64,000 nt of DNA from Magnimaribacter mokuoloeensis (GCA_041860225.1 CP151794.1:1240001-1304000), one strand, 5' to 3'; numbered from the stretch's first letter, positions 41,371 through 51,006 are shown. Notes: generated from the letters alone by a model not told the origin. Numbers and translations: made by a program.

Positions 41371-42242
41371 AAATTGACGAAATGGTCTATGAGCATCGCA
41401 GCAAATAATAGAGCTAGATAAATTATGGAGTAAGCAAAAGTTGGCATTGCCGAAGCGTTACTCTCATCTGTATATAGCCTGTAAGAGTAAAAGAGGAATA
41501 TTAGCCCAAGAACCAATGCAGATATAAGGTAGATCTCTCCAAACATCTGAACAGCGTAAGGAAGCATGGTGCAGGCTAATAATAGGAAAGTATAGAGAAG
41601 AATATGCTGTTTAGTGAAAGGAACGCCCTTTTGAACGGGCAACATAGGTACTGCTGCGTCAGCATAGTCATCAACCCGGTGTATTGCTAGTGCCCAAAAA
41701 TGTGGTGGAGTCCAAACCATGATAATCAAAACTAAGAGAAGAGCATTAGGCTCTATGGTGTTTGTTATGGCAGACCATCCAAGTAGTGGCGGCATAGCAC
41801 CAGCAAGCCCACCAATAACTATATTCTGACTGGTCATGAACTTAAGATATTTGGTGTAAATAAAGCCATAAAATATAAAGGTCAGAGTAGTTAACAGCCA
41901 AGTTAAAAAGTTCGTGAAAAACAAAAGCATCCAGGAACCAGATAGGTATAGCAGAATTGAAAATATTATTGCTTGCTGATCTGAAATCTTACCGACGACC
42001 AAAGGCCTGTCAGAGGTCCTATTCATTTTCGCATCTATTTGTTGATCAAAAAAATGGTTAATAACGGCTGAAGAGGCGGCAAGAAAACTTATACCAATTA
42101 AACCAAAAAAGAATACTTCAACAGGTGGATTGAAGTTTGAACCAATCAGCATTCCGCTCGCACATGATACGAATAAAAGTGCTTGTACCCCGGGCTTTGT
42201 AAGCTCGAGATAACCTCTCCAATTTGATAGAACTGCGGTCAT
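41367..42242 (-). CDS. cyoE: Protoheme IX farnesyltransferase (heme O synthase)
   Basis: 291 residues, UbiA-type membrane prenyltransferase with about nine hydrophobic spans. The prenyl-diphosphate/Mg motif NHFFDQQIDAKMNRTSDRP is intact, and the second motif region HRVDDYADAAVPMLPV is present. Makes heme O from heme B, the precursor of heme A. Follows ctaA by 3 nt, placing both heme A steps in the oxidase operon. Confidence 0.95.
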   Translation of the reverse strand: MTAVLSNWRGYLELTKPGVQALLFVSCASGMLIGSNFNPPVEVFFFGLIGISFLAASSAVINHFFDQQIDAKMNRTSDRPLVVGKISDQQAIIFSILLYLSGSWMLLFFTNFLTWLLTTLTFIFYGFIYTKYLKFMTSQNIVIGGLAGAMPPLLGWSAITNTIEPNALLLVLIIMVWTPPHFWALAIHRVDDYADAAVPMLPVQKGVPFTKQHILLYTFLLLACTMLPYAVQMFGEIYLISALVLGLIFLFYSYRLYTDESNASAMPTFAYSIIYLALLFAAMLIDHFVNL

Positions 42243-42245
42243 TTA

Positions 42246-43223
42246 TTACTTTTCTCTCAGCCTTAACACTCCAAGATAGGTTATTAATAATAACCCACCT
42301 AAGTTATGACCAACAGCTATTAATAATGGTAATGCAAATATTACATTTGATATGCCAAGTAAAACCTGAATAGTTAGAAAGGCAACCATTCCGCTTGCTA
42401 GCAAAGCAAAATTACGTATATATAAGTGATAGCTCATGAACAAAAGAAAAGCAGTAACGATGATGGCACCAAACCTATGAGTTATGTGTATAGCCACTCT
42501 AGATTCGTGATCAAGCTGGCCACCTAAATAGTTTGGCCCTATGCTTTGAAAAAAATCAAAGCCCTTTTTGAAATTAGCTTCTGGGAGAATTTGACCTTGG
42601 CACAAAGGAAAGTCTGTGCAGGAGTATGAAGCATAGTTTGTACTGGTCCATGCTCCTAAAAATATCTGTATAGCAACCAATACAATTGAAACATTTAGAA
42701 ATTTCTTTGTTGTTTTTTCAAAATTCCAGCTAGTCCTTTCTTCCAAGCGATCTTTTGTTTTGAAATACAACAGCCACAAAAGACCTGTTGTTAAAAAGCC
42801 TGACATAAGGTGAGTGGTAACCACTTGAGGCCAAAGTTTTAAACTCACTGTCCAATATCCAAAGGTTCCCTGCATAATGACCCAGGCTATTAAAAAGAAG
42901 CTTAATCTCCTGACATCTGAAGGTAAATCTTTATACCGGAATGCCAAGAAAGCGATGCAAAGTATCATGAAGCCCAATGCAGCTGCAAAGTATCTGTGCA
43001 CTACTTCTGGTATGGCCTTAGCAACCTCATATGGCGTATCAGGAAATTTAGAATTAGCCTGATCTATTTCTTCTGGACTAACTGGGATGGTTACAAAACC
43101 ATAACAACCTGGCCAATCGGGGCATCCAAGGCCTGCATCTGCAAGCCTAGTCCAAGCTCCTAAGGCAACAACCACAAAACCTAGAAGACCGGACCAAAGA
43201 GAAAGTGTTTTTATGCGTTCCAT
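42246..43223 (-). CDS. ctaA: Heme A synthase
   Basis: 325 residues, eight predicted membrane spans of the COX15/CtaA family. LGAWTRLADAGLGCPDWPGC at the N-terminus has the typical Thr-Arg-Leu and CPDWPGC signature; IPEVVHRYFAA, THLMSGFL, ACTDF-like CTDFPLCQGQ, HITHRFGA and AVGHNLGGLLL give the heme histidines. Oxidises the methyl group of heme O to make heme A. Confidence 0.95.
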   Translation of the reverse strand: MERIKTLSLWSGLLGFVVVALGAWTRLADAGLGCPDWPGCYGFVTIPVSPEEIDQANSKFPDTPYEVAKAIPEVVHRYFAAALGFMILCIAFLAFRYKDLPSDVRRLSFFLIAWVIMQGTFGYWTVSLKLWPQVVTTHLMSGFLTTGLLWLLYFKTKDRLEERTSWNFEKTTKKFLNVSIVLVAIQIFLGAWTSTNYASYSCTDFPLCQGQILPEANFKKGFDFFQSIGPNYLGGQLDHESRVAIHITHRFGAIIVTAFLLFMSYHLYIRNFALLASGMVAFLTIQVLLGISNVIFALPLLIAVGHNLGGLLLITYLGVLRLREK

Positions 43224-43225
43224 GC

Positions 43226-43810
43226 TTATCCTATTTTTGAGTTTTGAAGGACTTTCTTAATATCTTTAAGCAACTCCCCGCTGGGTAAACTAGAATCATA
43301 GATAAGTATCCCGTTTCCTAGTGGATCAAATAAAATATAGGGAGAGTCTTTTAGTCGTTCAGATATGGGTGTGGGCACAAAATTAGATTCTATATTCCCA
43401 GTATTTAGTAATGGATATTCTTCTGAGATTTTCTCTAAAGACTCAGTTGATAGATTATTTTTGCCTATATTAATTAAATATCTCACCACTCTGCTGCTAT
43501 CCTTGGCCAGCCGTATGTTAATTTGCCTAGAGGAATATAAAGTTTCCCAACATTTCTCCTGACAATCTCCTGAAACAAATTGAACAATTGACCATTTTCC
43601 GGGAAACTCTTCTTGCAGAGGCCCTGACTTAACATCCAGTTTTAATTCGCTAAGCTGTATGGGCTCAGACAATAAAGTGCCTTTATTTACGGTTCCATCC
43701 GGAGTATATCCGCTGTAAAAAAGGGCTGAGCTTGATATTAAAACTATTATTGGAGTTAAAAATATTAGGGATGCTATTACTCTGCCAGAGTTTTGTTTGC
43801 TAATTCTCAT
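43226..43810 (-). CDS. Thioredoxin-like membrane-anchored protein of the oxidase assembly cluster
   Basis: 194 residues. One N-terminal membrane span (VIASLIFLTPIIVLISSSALF), then a Sco-like region: LQEEFPGKWSIVQFVSGDCQEKC with a CxxxC pair and PYILFDPLGNGILIYDSS. Small proteins like this occupy the slot between surf1 and ctaA in many proteobacteria. Probably a redox or copper helper in oxidase assembly; no direct evidence for the partner. Confidence 0.75.
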   Translation of the reverse strand: MRISKQNSGRVIASLIFLTPIIVLISSSALFYSGYTPDGTVNKGTLLSEPIQLSELKLDVKSGPLQEEFPGKWSIVQFVSGDCQEKCWETLYSSRQINIRLAKDSSRVVRYLINIGKNNLSTESLEKISEEYPLLNTGNIESNFVPTPISERLKDSPYILFDPLGNGILIYDSSLPSGELLKDIKKVLQNSKIG

Positions 43811-43812
43811 AT

Positions 43813-44511
43813 TTAATCCTTTTTAAATCCGTAGTAAAAAAAAGAACTTATTAAAACTGCTGCTAATCCAAACCACTGAAGTGCATAACCATAATGTCTT
43901 GAAGGTTTCAGGTCTACAGGCTTCCAGATTGGCTCTAAAGCACCTACTGATCCTGCGGAAAGTTGTAATACAAAGCTATTTATATCGAATCCCAGATCTC
44001 TTACAGTAGCCTCGTAGTCTATTTGTTGAACAAGTTTTGGCCAGCCGGATTTATAACTCTCATCAGTTAGATTTAGTCCAAATCTAGTAAAAGGTGAGAG
44101 GACGCCTTGTATGGAAATTCCTCTACCTTCGGTTTTTATATCAGCTTCGTAATCAAAGTTCTCTTTTGAGATCCAACCTCGATTGATTAGAAATAAGCGA
44201 TTCTCTGAAGTCTCGAAAGTTGTAAACACTTCATAGCCTGCTTCTTGTCTGTATAGCCTGTTATCAAGCAAATAAGATTCGGGTCCAAATTCTCCTTGAA
44301 GATTTATGGTCCTGTAAGTTAATTTATCTTCTTCAATAAGTGGCATGTCACTTTCATTTATCACTGGAAGGGATTTATTCTGATAATGTTGATCGACTAT
44401 ATCCTTTTTCTCTAAGCCCCTAATGACTTGCCAAGATCCTAGGTATATGAGAATAGGGAAAAAAAATACAAAAAAAGCAGTCATAAGCTTTCCAGGGCTA
44501 AATTTACTCAT
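43813..44511 (-). CDS. SURF1 family cytochrome oxidase assembly protein
   Basis: 232 residues with the SURF1 layout: one membrane span at each end (MTAFFVFFFPILIYLGSWQV; HYGYALQWFGLAAVLISSFF) and a periplasmic domain between them (GSWQVIRGLEKK, YLLDNRLYRQEAGYEVFTTF, LFLINRGWIS). Helps insert heme A into subunit I. It starts the minus-strand assembly run surf1-ctaA-cyoE-sco1 and diverges from the DUF2909 gene. Confidence 0.92.
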   Translation of the reverse strand: MSKFSPGKLMTAFFVFFFPILIYLGSWQVIRGLEKKDIVDQHYQNKSLPVINESDMPLIEEDKLTYRTINLQGEFGPESYLLDNRLYRQEAGYEVFTTFETSENRLFLINRGWISKENFDYEADIKTEGRGISIQGVLSPFTRFGLNLTDESYKSGWPKLVQQIDYEATVRDLGFDINSFVLQLSAGSVGALEPIWKPVDLKPSRHYGYALQWFGLAAVLISSFFYYGFKKD

Positions 44512-44554
44512 ATTTTTTTTATCTACCTAAGTGTATACTTCTCAGCCTTTCAAG

Positions 44555-44752
44555 ATGATTAAATACTTTATACTATTTCTTATCGTGGCTATGTTAATTA
44601 GTCTTTTCAGAGGAGCCTTCTTCCTCATAAAAGACGGTGGTTCTTCTAAAAGAACCGTTCATAGTTTGGGCGTCAGAGTCTCTATCGCGGTCGTTCTTTT
44701 TATAACTCTAGTTTATGGTTTTGTAACTGGTCAAATTGGTCCCGGCGTGTAG
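44555..44752 (+). CDS. Twin transmembrane protein, DUF2909
   Basis: 65 residues from ATG 44555: two membrane spans (YFILFLIVAMLISLFRGAFF; RVSIAVVLFITLVYGFVTG) joined by the basic loop LIKDGGSSKRTVHSL, the DUF2909 pattern. A GTG at 44531 would add eight residues but has no ribosome site. Members are routinely encoded between cox subunit III and surf1, as here, on the opposite strand. Convergent with coxC, 5 nt apart. Function unknown, presumed oxidase assembly. Confidence 0.85.
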   Translation: MIKYFILFLIVAMLISLFRGAFFLIKDGGSSKRTVHSLGVRVSIAVVLFITLVYGFVTGQIGPGV

Positions 44753-44757
44753 TCCAG

Positions 44758-45672
44758 TTACATTACGTATACAAAAGCTACTAAACAGACCCAAACAACA
44801 TCAACAAAGTGCCAATACCATGATCCGGCCTCAAAACCGAAATGATCATCTGCACTAAAGTGTCCTTTGAGACTTCTAAATAGCATGATTGTAAGAATGA
44901 TAGCTCCCAAGCAAACATGGAAACCATGAAAACCCGTCAACATAAAGAAAGTTGTTCCGTAGATACCTGTCTGAAGGGTTAAGCCATAATGTGTGTAAGC
45001 CTCATAGTACTCAACACCCTGGACTACTACGAAAGCATATCCAAGGACTAATGTAGCTCCCAACCAAAGATTGAATTGTTTCCTGTTACCATTTTTAAGT
45101 CCTAAATGGGCTATATGAACTGTTAAGCTTGAAGTTAATAATAGGACTGTATTCCATAGCGGCAACCAACCCAAAACACCGCCTAAGCCACCAGCCGCAT
45201 ATGCAGTAGCCAGAGACATATCTTTTTCAGGTCCTGCAAACACTGCCTGATCAGGAGTAATCATCAATGGCCAATTGGCTTCAAAACCTGGCCAGAGCAT
45301 ATTTGTAATTGCTTTTTCGCCTTCTCCACCAAGCCAAGGCACTGCAAAGTTTCTGATATAAGCCAGCGCAAAGAAGAATGCAAAGAAGAACATAACTTCA
45401 GAGAAAATAAACCACGCCATGCCATAAACATATGAGTCTTTGAGCATTGGGTTATTTAAGCCGGCATGGTTTTCTTGGATAACCTGCTTAAACCAAAAAT
45501 ACATAGTCACCCACATCATAATCATGGAAGCAATTAAAATGAGGTAGGAGTTAGTATCCTTCCCAATGTCTATTACTGTGTTGGCAGCTCCAATGATAAA
45601 TACCAAAAGTGTGATTGCCATAGCAAAAGGCAATTTACTAGACTCAGGTACGTAATAAGCTTGTTGTGACAT
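44758..45672 (-). CDS. coxC: Cytochrome c oxidase subunit III
   Basis: 304 residues, seven membrane spans. WFIFSEVMFFFAFFFAL carries the conserved glutamate, and GVEYYEAYTHYGLTLQTGIY, FFMLTGFHGFHVCLGAIIL and SWYWHFVDVVWVCL are family signatures. Proton-pumping aa3-type oxidase, inner membrane. Last structural gene of the coxB-coxA-cox11-coxC run. Confidence 0.97.
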   Translation of the reverse strand: MSQQAYYVPESSKLPFAMAITLLVFIIGAANTVIDIGKDTNSYLILIASMIMMWVTMYFWFKQVIQENHAGLNNPMLKDSYVYGMAWFIFSEVMFFFAFFFALAYIRNFAVPWLGGEGEKAITNMLWPGFEANWPLMITPDQAVFAGPEKDMSLATAYAAGGLGGVLGWLPLWNTVLLLTSSLTVHIAHLGLKNGNRKQFNLWLGATLVLGYAFVVVQGVEYYEAYTHYGLTLQTGIYGTTFFMLTGFHGFHVCLGAIILTIMLFRSLKGHFSADDHFGFEAGSWYWHFVDVVWVCLVAFVYVM

Positions 45673-45683
45673 TTTCTCCCCTT

Positions 45684-46232
45684 TTATAAATTAGCTAATT
45701 CTTTCTCAGGCTGCACTCTGTCTGTAATATCAAATAAAGTATAACCTAGACTCAATGACCCTATTTCTTCCGGCAGTGCAGGGTCAATTATAAACCTTAC
45801 TGGCAGCTCTATTCTTTCACCTGCAGCTAGTACTTGCCTTTCAAAACAAAAACATTCTGTTTTGTGGAAGTATTCGGCCCCCCTTCCAGGTGAGACGCTA
45901 GGAATTACCTGACCAACCATTTGCCTGCCAGTTGTATTATGAAATACGAAAGTAGCCTCGTATTGATTTCCTGTTATGACTCTCATTTGAGATTTCTCTG
46001 AGTCGAAGAACCATGGCATTGACTCATTATTGTGAGTCATAAACTGAACAAGTAATTCCCTTTGTTCAGTTATGGCCAGAGATTCGCTACTAAGTGAGCT
46101 TGGTCCAGTGACTTTTCCATTCAAACCTGTTATCTCACAAAAAACATCATACATGGGTACGAGCAACCACCCAAAAGCGAACATTCCAACGACGATGCCG
46201 ACTAAATTTCTTAATGTTCTCTTAGCTTCCAA
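45684..46232 (-). CDS. ctaG: Cytochrome c oxidase assembly protein Cox11/CtaG
   Basis: 182 residues, one N-terminal membrane span (LVGIVVGMFAFGWLLVPMYDVFCEITG) and a periplasmic domain with the copper motif in FHKTECFCFERQVL and the C-terminal LPVRFIIDPALP. Inserts copper into the CuB site of subunit I. Lies between coxA and coxC; ATG is 1 nt after the coxA stop. Confidence 0.95.
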   Translation of the reverse strand: MEAKRTLRNLVGIVVGMFAFGWLLVPMYDVFCEITGLNGKVTGPSSLSSESLAITEQRELLVQFMTHNNESMPWFFDSEKSQMRVITGNQYEATFVFHNTTGRQMVGQVIPSVSPGRGAEYFHKTECFCFERQVLAAGERIELPVRFIIDPALPEEIGSLSLGYTLFDITDRVQPEKELANL

Positions 46233-46233
46233 A

Positions 46234-47820
46234 CTACTTTACTTGTGGTTGAACTGTAAATGAGTGATAAGGTGGAGGCGAACTCAAAGTCCACTCAAGG
46301 CCTAAATCACCAGCACCCTCCCATACCTCAGGTTTTGCTTGTTTACCTGATCTTATTGTCTTGATAACTATGAATAAGAATAAAAGCTGAGTTAATCCAA
46401 ACATGAAAGCGCCTACGCTTATCAAGGCATTGAAGTCAGCAAATTGAAGTGCGTAGTCTGGATACCTTCTAGGCATTCCAGCTAATCCTACAAAATGCAT
46501 AGGGAAGAATGTGACATTTACCGATATAAATGTGAGCCAGAAATGCAGTTTACCTAAGGTCTCGTCATACATATTTCCTGTCCATTTAGGCAACCAATAG
46601 TAAGCTCCAGCAATTATTCCAAAAAGCGCTCCTGGAACTAGAACGTAGTGGAAGTGAGCTACTACAAAATAAGTATCGTGATATTGGAAGTCTGCAGGAA
46701 CGATTGCAAGCATTAGTCCTGAGAAGCCTCCAATTGTAAAAAGAGCTACAAAGGCAATCGAGAATAACATTGGAGTTTCAAATGTTATCGAACCCCTAAA
46801 CATTGTTGCTACCCAATTGAAAACCTTCACTCCAGTAGGTATGGCTATCAACATGGTCGAGTACATAAAGAATAATTCTCCCGCAAGAGGCATTCCAACA
46901 GTGAACATGTGATGGGCCCAGACAACAAAAGATAAAATCGCGATCGATGCCATAGCATAAACCATAGAAGAGTATCCAAAAATTGGCTTTCTGGAGAATG
47001 TCTCAATAATATGAGAGACAATTCCAAAAGCAGGCAGGATCATAATGTAGACCTCTGGATGTCCGAAGAACCAAAAAACATGCTGGAATAATACTGGGTC
47101 TCCACCACCGGCTGCATTAAAGAAACTGGTACCAAAATTTATGTCCATAAGCATCATAGTTACAACACCAGCTAAAACAGGCATTACAGCTATAAGAAGA
47201 TAAGCGGTTATTAGCCAGCTCCATACAAATAGAGGCATTTTCATTAGGGTCATACCCGGAGCTCTCATATTAAAGATAGTGGTAATAATATTTATAGATC
47301 CAAGAATTGAAGACACACCCATGACATGAACGGAAAATATGAAGAAATTAACCGTAGATGGTGCATAAGTAGTAGAAAGAGGTGCGTAGAATGTCCAACC
47401 AAAATTAGGTCCACCTTCAGGCATGAATAATGTCGATATCAAAATACCAAAAGCCATTGGCAATAACCAAAAACTAAGATTATTTAACCTGGGTAGGGCC
47501 ATATCAGGAGCTCCTATTTGCATAGGTAACATCCAATTAGCCAATCCGACAAAAGCGGGCATTATTACCCCAAAAACCATTATGAGACCATGATTGGTCG
47601 TCATCTGGTTAAAGAACTCAGGCTGAACTATCTGTAGTCCCGGCTGAAAAAGCTCAGCCCTTATAACCATCGCCATGGCGCCGCCGATAAAGAGCATGAT
47701 AAAACTAAACCATAGATAGAGTGTGCCTATATCTTTATGATTAGTGGTAAAAAGCCAACGAGAAAGGCCTTTAGCTGGGCCGTGATGTCCGTGATCGTGT
47801 GATTCAACTACTGTGCTCAT
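46234..47820 (-). CDS. coxA: Cytochrome c oxidase subunit I
   Basis: 528 residues, twelve membrane spans, heme a and heme a3-CuB centre. Visible: the heme a histidine region TTNHGLIMVFGVIMPAF, the CuB site with WFFGHPEVYIMILPAFG, WAHHMFTVGM, the K-pathway region, and YFVVAHFHYVLVPGALFG with the heme a3 and heme a histidines. The start MSTVVESHDHGHHG is a short His-rich cytoplasmic head. Confidence 0.98.
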   Translation of the reverse strand: MSTVVESHDHGHHGPAKGLSRWLFTTNHKDIGTLYLWFSFIMLFIGGAMAMVIRAELFQPGLQIVQPEFFNQMTTNHGLIMVFGVIMPAFVGLANWMLPMQIGAPDMALPRLNNLSFWLLPMAFGILISTLFMPEGGPNFGWTFYAPLSTTYAPSTVNFFIFSVHVMGVSSILGSINIITTIFNMRAPGMTLMKMPLFVWSWLITAYLLIAVMPVLAGVVTMMLMDINFGTSFFNAAGGGDPVLFQHVFWFFGHPEVYIMILPAFGIVSHIIETFSRKPIFGYSSMVYAMASIAILSFVVWAHHMFTVGMPLAGELFFMYSTMLIAIPTGVKVFNWVATMFRGSITFETPMLFSIAFVALFTIGGFSGLMLAIVPADFQYHDTYFVVAHFHYVLVPGALFGIIAGAYYWLPKWTGNMYDETLGKLHFWLTFISVNVTFFPMHFVGLAGMPRRYPDYALQFADFNALISVGAFMFGLTQLLFLFIVIKTIRSGKQAKPEVWEGAGDLGLEWTLSSPPPYHSFTVQPQVK

Positions 47821-47833
47821 GTTTTACTTCCTT

Positions 47834-48982
47834 TTATAAATCTATTCTATTTTTGTATGCGACTATGTCTTGGGGAGTGACGATTACACCATCACCATTT
47901 TCTCCATTCGACCACGCTTGTCTTGTGTAAGTTATGACCGAAGCTATGTCAACTTCGCTGTAAGAGTCTCCAAATGCTGCCATGGCAGATCCCTGAACAC
48001 CTTCCATTAGAATCTCTATATGTCTGGCGCTATCAGACAGGGCTATTTGGCTTCCCACTAGTGCAGGGAATACAGGTGGTACTCCTTGTCCGTTAGCCTG
48101 ATGACAAGCGGCACAATTAGTTGCATAAAAACCCTCTCCTCTGGCCATTAACTCTTCTTTTGTCCAAACCTTAGATGTGAGAAGTCTTTCTTCTTCAGCT
48201 AGTGCAACTTTCTCAGCTATGAATGCATCGAACTCTTCTCTCTCGACCGCCCTAACGACTACAGGCATAAAAGCATGCTTTATGCCGCAAAGTTCCGTAC
48301 AAGCTCCTCTAAAAATTCCTGGCTCAGGGACGTTTGTCCAGGCTGTATTGATGAAGCCAGGAATAGCGTCTTGTTTGACAGCAAAATCAGGTACCCACCA
48401 TGAATGTATAACATCATTACCGGTAATCAAAAATCTTACTCTTGTATTGGTTGGTATTACTAATGGCTCATCAACCTCTCTTAAGTAAAACTCACCCTTT
48501 GGAACGTCTCCGTCTATTTGCTCCTGACTAGTAGCTAGATTACTAAAGAAACCTACTTCATCTTCTAAATACTCGTAATGCCATTTCCATTGATGGCCAG
48601 TAATTAATATATTGATCTCCCCTTCTGCATCATCATAAGCTTCGACCATAACTTGAGTAGAAGGAACAGCCATCCAAACAAGAACAAGAGTTGCAGCCAC
48701 AGTCCATCCTATTTCTAGCCAAAAGTTATCGTCAAAATCTGCAGCAACAGCGCCTTTGGATTTTCTATATTTCCATAAAGACCAAAACATTATAGAAAAA
48801 ACAATTACTCCAATAACGACACAAATCCAGAAAATGATCATGTGTAGCTCAAAAATGCTCTCACTTACATCAGTCACCCCAACAGGCATGTTGTAGTCTG
48901 AAGCTTCAGAGAAAACTAGAGATGAAAAAAGAACCGGAATTACAAAGGTTAACTTTGTGAAAACTTTTTTAATATAAGCCAT
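47834..48982 (-). CDS. coxB: Cytochrome c oxidase subunit II with fused cytochrome c domain
   Basis: 382 residues. Signal sequence, two membrane spans (FELHMIIFWICVVIGVIVFSIM; IGWTVAATLVLVWMAVPS), the cupredoxin domain with CuA ligands (DVIHSWWVPDFAVKQDAIPG; CTELCGIKHAFMP), then a C-terminal cytochrome c domain with heme motif CAACHQANGQGVPPVFP and Met ligand in AMAAFGD. This is a caa3-type subunit that can receive electrons through its own heme. First gene of the cox operon. Confidence 0.96.
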   Translation of the reverse strand: MAYIKKVFTKLTFVIPVLFSSLVFSEASDYNMPVGVTDVSESIFELHMIIFWICVVIGVIVFSIMFWSLWKYRKSKGAVAADFDDNFWLEIGWTVAATLVLVWMAVPSTQVMVEAYDDAEGEINILITGHQWKWHYEYLEDEVGFFSNLATSQEQIDGDVPKGEFYLREVDEPLVIPTNTRVRFLITGNDVIHSWWVPDFAVKQDAIPGFINTAWTNVPEPGIFRGACTELCGIKHAFMPVVVRAVEREEFDAFIAEKVALAEEERLLTSKVWTKEELMARGEGFYATNCAACHQANGQGVPPVFPALVGSQIALSDSARHIEILMEGVQGSAMAAFGDSYSEVDIASVITYTRQAWSNGENGDGVIVTPQDIVAYKNRIDL

Positions 48983-49107
48983 TAAATTTTATATATTTAT
49001 TTTTAAGGTGGGCGACGGAATAGCGCGCGTATTTTAAACCAATCAGATAGCTCAAACAATAGTTTATGAGCAAACAAATTAAAGGAAATTTTCCTAAAAA
49101 ATCAGCA

Positions 49108-49923
49108 CTACAAAAGGTCTTTTTTATCAAAATTTATTGAAGGGGTTTCTCCTGTCCAGATCTCAAAACTCAATGCTGCCTGATGAATCAGCATACCGAT
49201 TCCGTCGTAGCATATTTCTATACCAGATTGCTTTGCTAGTTCCATAAAAGGCGTATCAAATTCAGAATATGACAGATCGTAAACCTGAGCTTGTTTAGAA
49301 AAAAGATTTTTAGGAAATTCGACATTTTCTTTTAAAACTCCCGCTGATGTCGAATTTACTATGAGATCGGGTACGAAATTAAGATCTTGAGACAAATCTA
49401 CTACTTTTATCTGGTTCGTTGGAGAAGAAAATTGATTGGCCAAAGCTTCAGCTTTGGAACGTGTCCTGTTTCCTATTGTTATTCTAGCCGGGCCCTGTCT
49501 CAGTAAACTAGCGATTATTGCTCTTGCTGATCCTCCAGCACCCAAAATTATTATCTCTTTTTCTTTGAGATCTATACCCTTTTCTGTCAAATCTCTAACA
49601 AGCCCTCTTCCATCTGTTGTGTCAGCAAAAACTTTCAATCCATCTTTCCAAAGAGTATTTACGGAACCACATGCTTTTGAATCTTCAGACAGTGTATCAG
49701 CATAATCGAAAGCAAGCCCTTTAAGGGGCAGGGTTACATTCAAACCCTCATATCCCTCCTCAAAAAGTCTATTTACTCTAGTCTCAAAAACTTCTTTCTC
49801 AACCTTAATCGCCTCATAAGTTATGTCTTGACCTAATTCTTCAGCAAAAAGTTTATGTATCTTTGGAGACAAAGAATGGTCAATAGGATTTCCAATGACA
49901 GCGAATTTTCTTTTGGATGACAT
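49108..49923 (-). CDS. aroE: Shikimate dehydrogenase
   Basis: 271 residues. NADPH-dependent reduction of 3-dehydroshikimate in aromatic amino acid synthesis. Visible: VIGNPIDHSLSPKIHKLF, NVTLPLKGLAFDYAD (catalytic Lys), DTTDGRGLVRDL, Rossmann GAGGSARAIIASL, NRTRSKAEALA, and DGIGMLIHQAALSFEIWTG. Follows tsaC by 2 nt. The 125-nt gap to coxB is AT-rich and carries the coxB upstream region. Confidence 0.96.
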   Translation of the reverse strand: MSSKRKFAVIGNPIDHSLSPKIHKLFAEELGQDITYEAIKVEKEVFETRVNRLFEEGYEGLNVTLPLKGLAFDYADTLSEDSKACGSVNTLWKDGLKVFADTTDGRGLVRDLTEKGIDLKEKEIIILGAGGSARAIIASLLRQGPARITIGNRTRSKAEALANQFSSPTNQIKVVDLSQDLNFVPDLIVNSTSAGVLKENVEFPKNLFSKQAQVYDLSYSEFDTPFMELAKQSGIEICYDGIGMLIHQAALSFEIWTGETPSINFDKKDLL

Positions 49924-49925
49924 GA

Positions 49926-50459
49926 TTATCTCAAAATTATATCTGTAACCACATCTTGAATGGTTGTTGGTTTGTTATGCCCACCAAGCTTGCCTTCCAT
50001 AACTTTCACGCTAGGAAAGCTTTGCAAGATTTCATCGGAGCTAGTTAGAGTGGGCATTCCTTCTTTATTAGCTGATGTAGAAACAAGGGGCCCCTCAAAA
50101 GAGTCACAAAGTTTACAAACTGTCTCATGACTACTTAATCTTAAAGCTACTTTATTGTGGTTACCTTTTATTAGATTACTCAAGCTATGTTTTGAAGGAA
50201 CAAGCCAAGTGTGTGGTCCGGGCCATTTTGTCATTAACTTATCCTTATATTCTTCTGCATGGGAGTATTGGAAGAATTGTTCAAATTTAGAGCCTATCAA
50301 TATAAGACCCTTTTCATAAGATCTTTCTTTTATAGTTAAAAGATTATTGATTGCATCTTGGTTGTTTGGATCACAACCGAATCCCCAAACTCCTTCTGTT
50401 GGATAAGCTATTACTCCTCCGGACTTTAGATGTTCAAGCACAGAGGCAAGAGAACTCAT
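49926..50459 (-). CDS. tsaC: Threonylcarbamoyl-AMP synthase TsaC (YrdC/RimN)
   Basis: 177 residues. Makes threonylcarbamoyl-AMP from threonine, bicarbonate and ATP for t6A37 modification of ANN-reading tRNAs. GGVIAYPTEGVWGFGCDPNN, KERSYEKGLILIGS, WPGPHTWLVPS, VALRLSSHETVCKL and VSTSANKEGMPT are the YrdC motifs. Short TsaC type rather than the longer Sua5. Sits between purE and aroE as in related origin-proximal clusters. Confidence 0.95.
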   Translation of the reverse strand: MSSLASVLEHLKSGGVIAYPTEGVWGFGCDPNNQDAINNLLTIKERSYEKGLILIGSKFEQFFQYSHAEEYKDKLMTKWPGPHTWLVPSKHSLSNLIKGNHNKVALRLSSHETVCKLCDSFEGPLVSTSANKEGMPTLTSSDEILQSFPSVKVMEGKLGGHNKPTTIQDVVTDIILR

Positions 50460-50462
50460 TAG

Positions 50463-50957
50463 CTATGAGTCAGCTAGCTTTTTATTAGACTCTTTTATGG
50501 CCTCAACTCCATCTTCTCTTACCTTTAATAAGGCTGATCTTATTTCTTCTGATTCTATTCCCAACATTTGTGCCGCCAAGTAAGCAGAGTTAATTGCACC
50601 TGCTGAACCTATGGCAACTGTAGCAACAGGAATGCCTTTAGGCATTTGCACTGTCGATAAAAGAGCATCCATTCCACTTAGAGGTCCGCCATCTCCAGGC
50701 ACTCCTATTACTGGTAGAACTGTTTTGGAAGCCACTGCTCCTGCTAAATGAGCAGCCAATCCGGCCATTGCAATGAAAACTTTTGTTCCTCCTGATTCAC
50801 ACTCTCTGATATGAGTTTCTAGTAAGCCGGGTGTTCTATGGGCAGATAAAACTTGAATAGAATTAGTTATTGATAAGGAATCTAGGGTCTCGGAACATTT
50901 ATTCGCTAGATCTAAATCTGATTCGGATCCTATTAGTATTGATACAGTTACAGTCAC
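50463..50957 (-). CDS. purE: N5-carboxyaminoimidazole ribonucleotide mutase
   Basis: 164 residues from GTG 50957. Purine synthesis: rearranges N5-CAIR to CAIR. Visible: SILIGSESDLDLANKC, VLSAHRTPGLLETHI, FIAMAGLAAHLAGAVASKT, GVPGDGGPLSGMDALLS, QMPKGIPVATVAIG. I chose GTG 50957 because a GGAG site (50964-50967) lies 6 nt upstream; the in-frame TTG at 50969 overlaps that site. A partner purK is not in the window. Divergent from def. Confidence 0.95.
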   Translation of the reverse strand: MTVTVSILIGSESDLDLANKCSETLDSLSITNSIQVLSAHRTPGLLETHIRECESGGTKVFIAMAGLAAHLAGAVASKTVLPVIGVPGDGGPLSGMDALLSTVQMPKGIPVATVAIGSAGAINSAYLAAQMLGIESEEIRSALLKVREDGVEAIKESNKKLADS

Positions 50958-51006
50958 AATTTTCTCCAAAATAAAAATTGTATACTAATATATCCAAAAT
51001 TAAATC

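Noticed and set aside
49060..49107. AGGAAA-T-TTTCCT palindrome as a terminator between coxB and aroE
   Set aside because: A one-base loop cannot form a stable hairpin and the stem is AT-rich; probably chance in AT-rich spacer.
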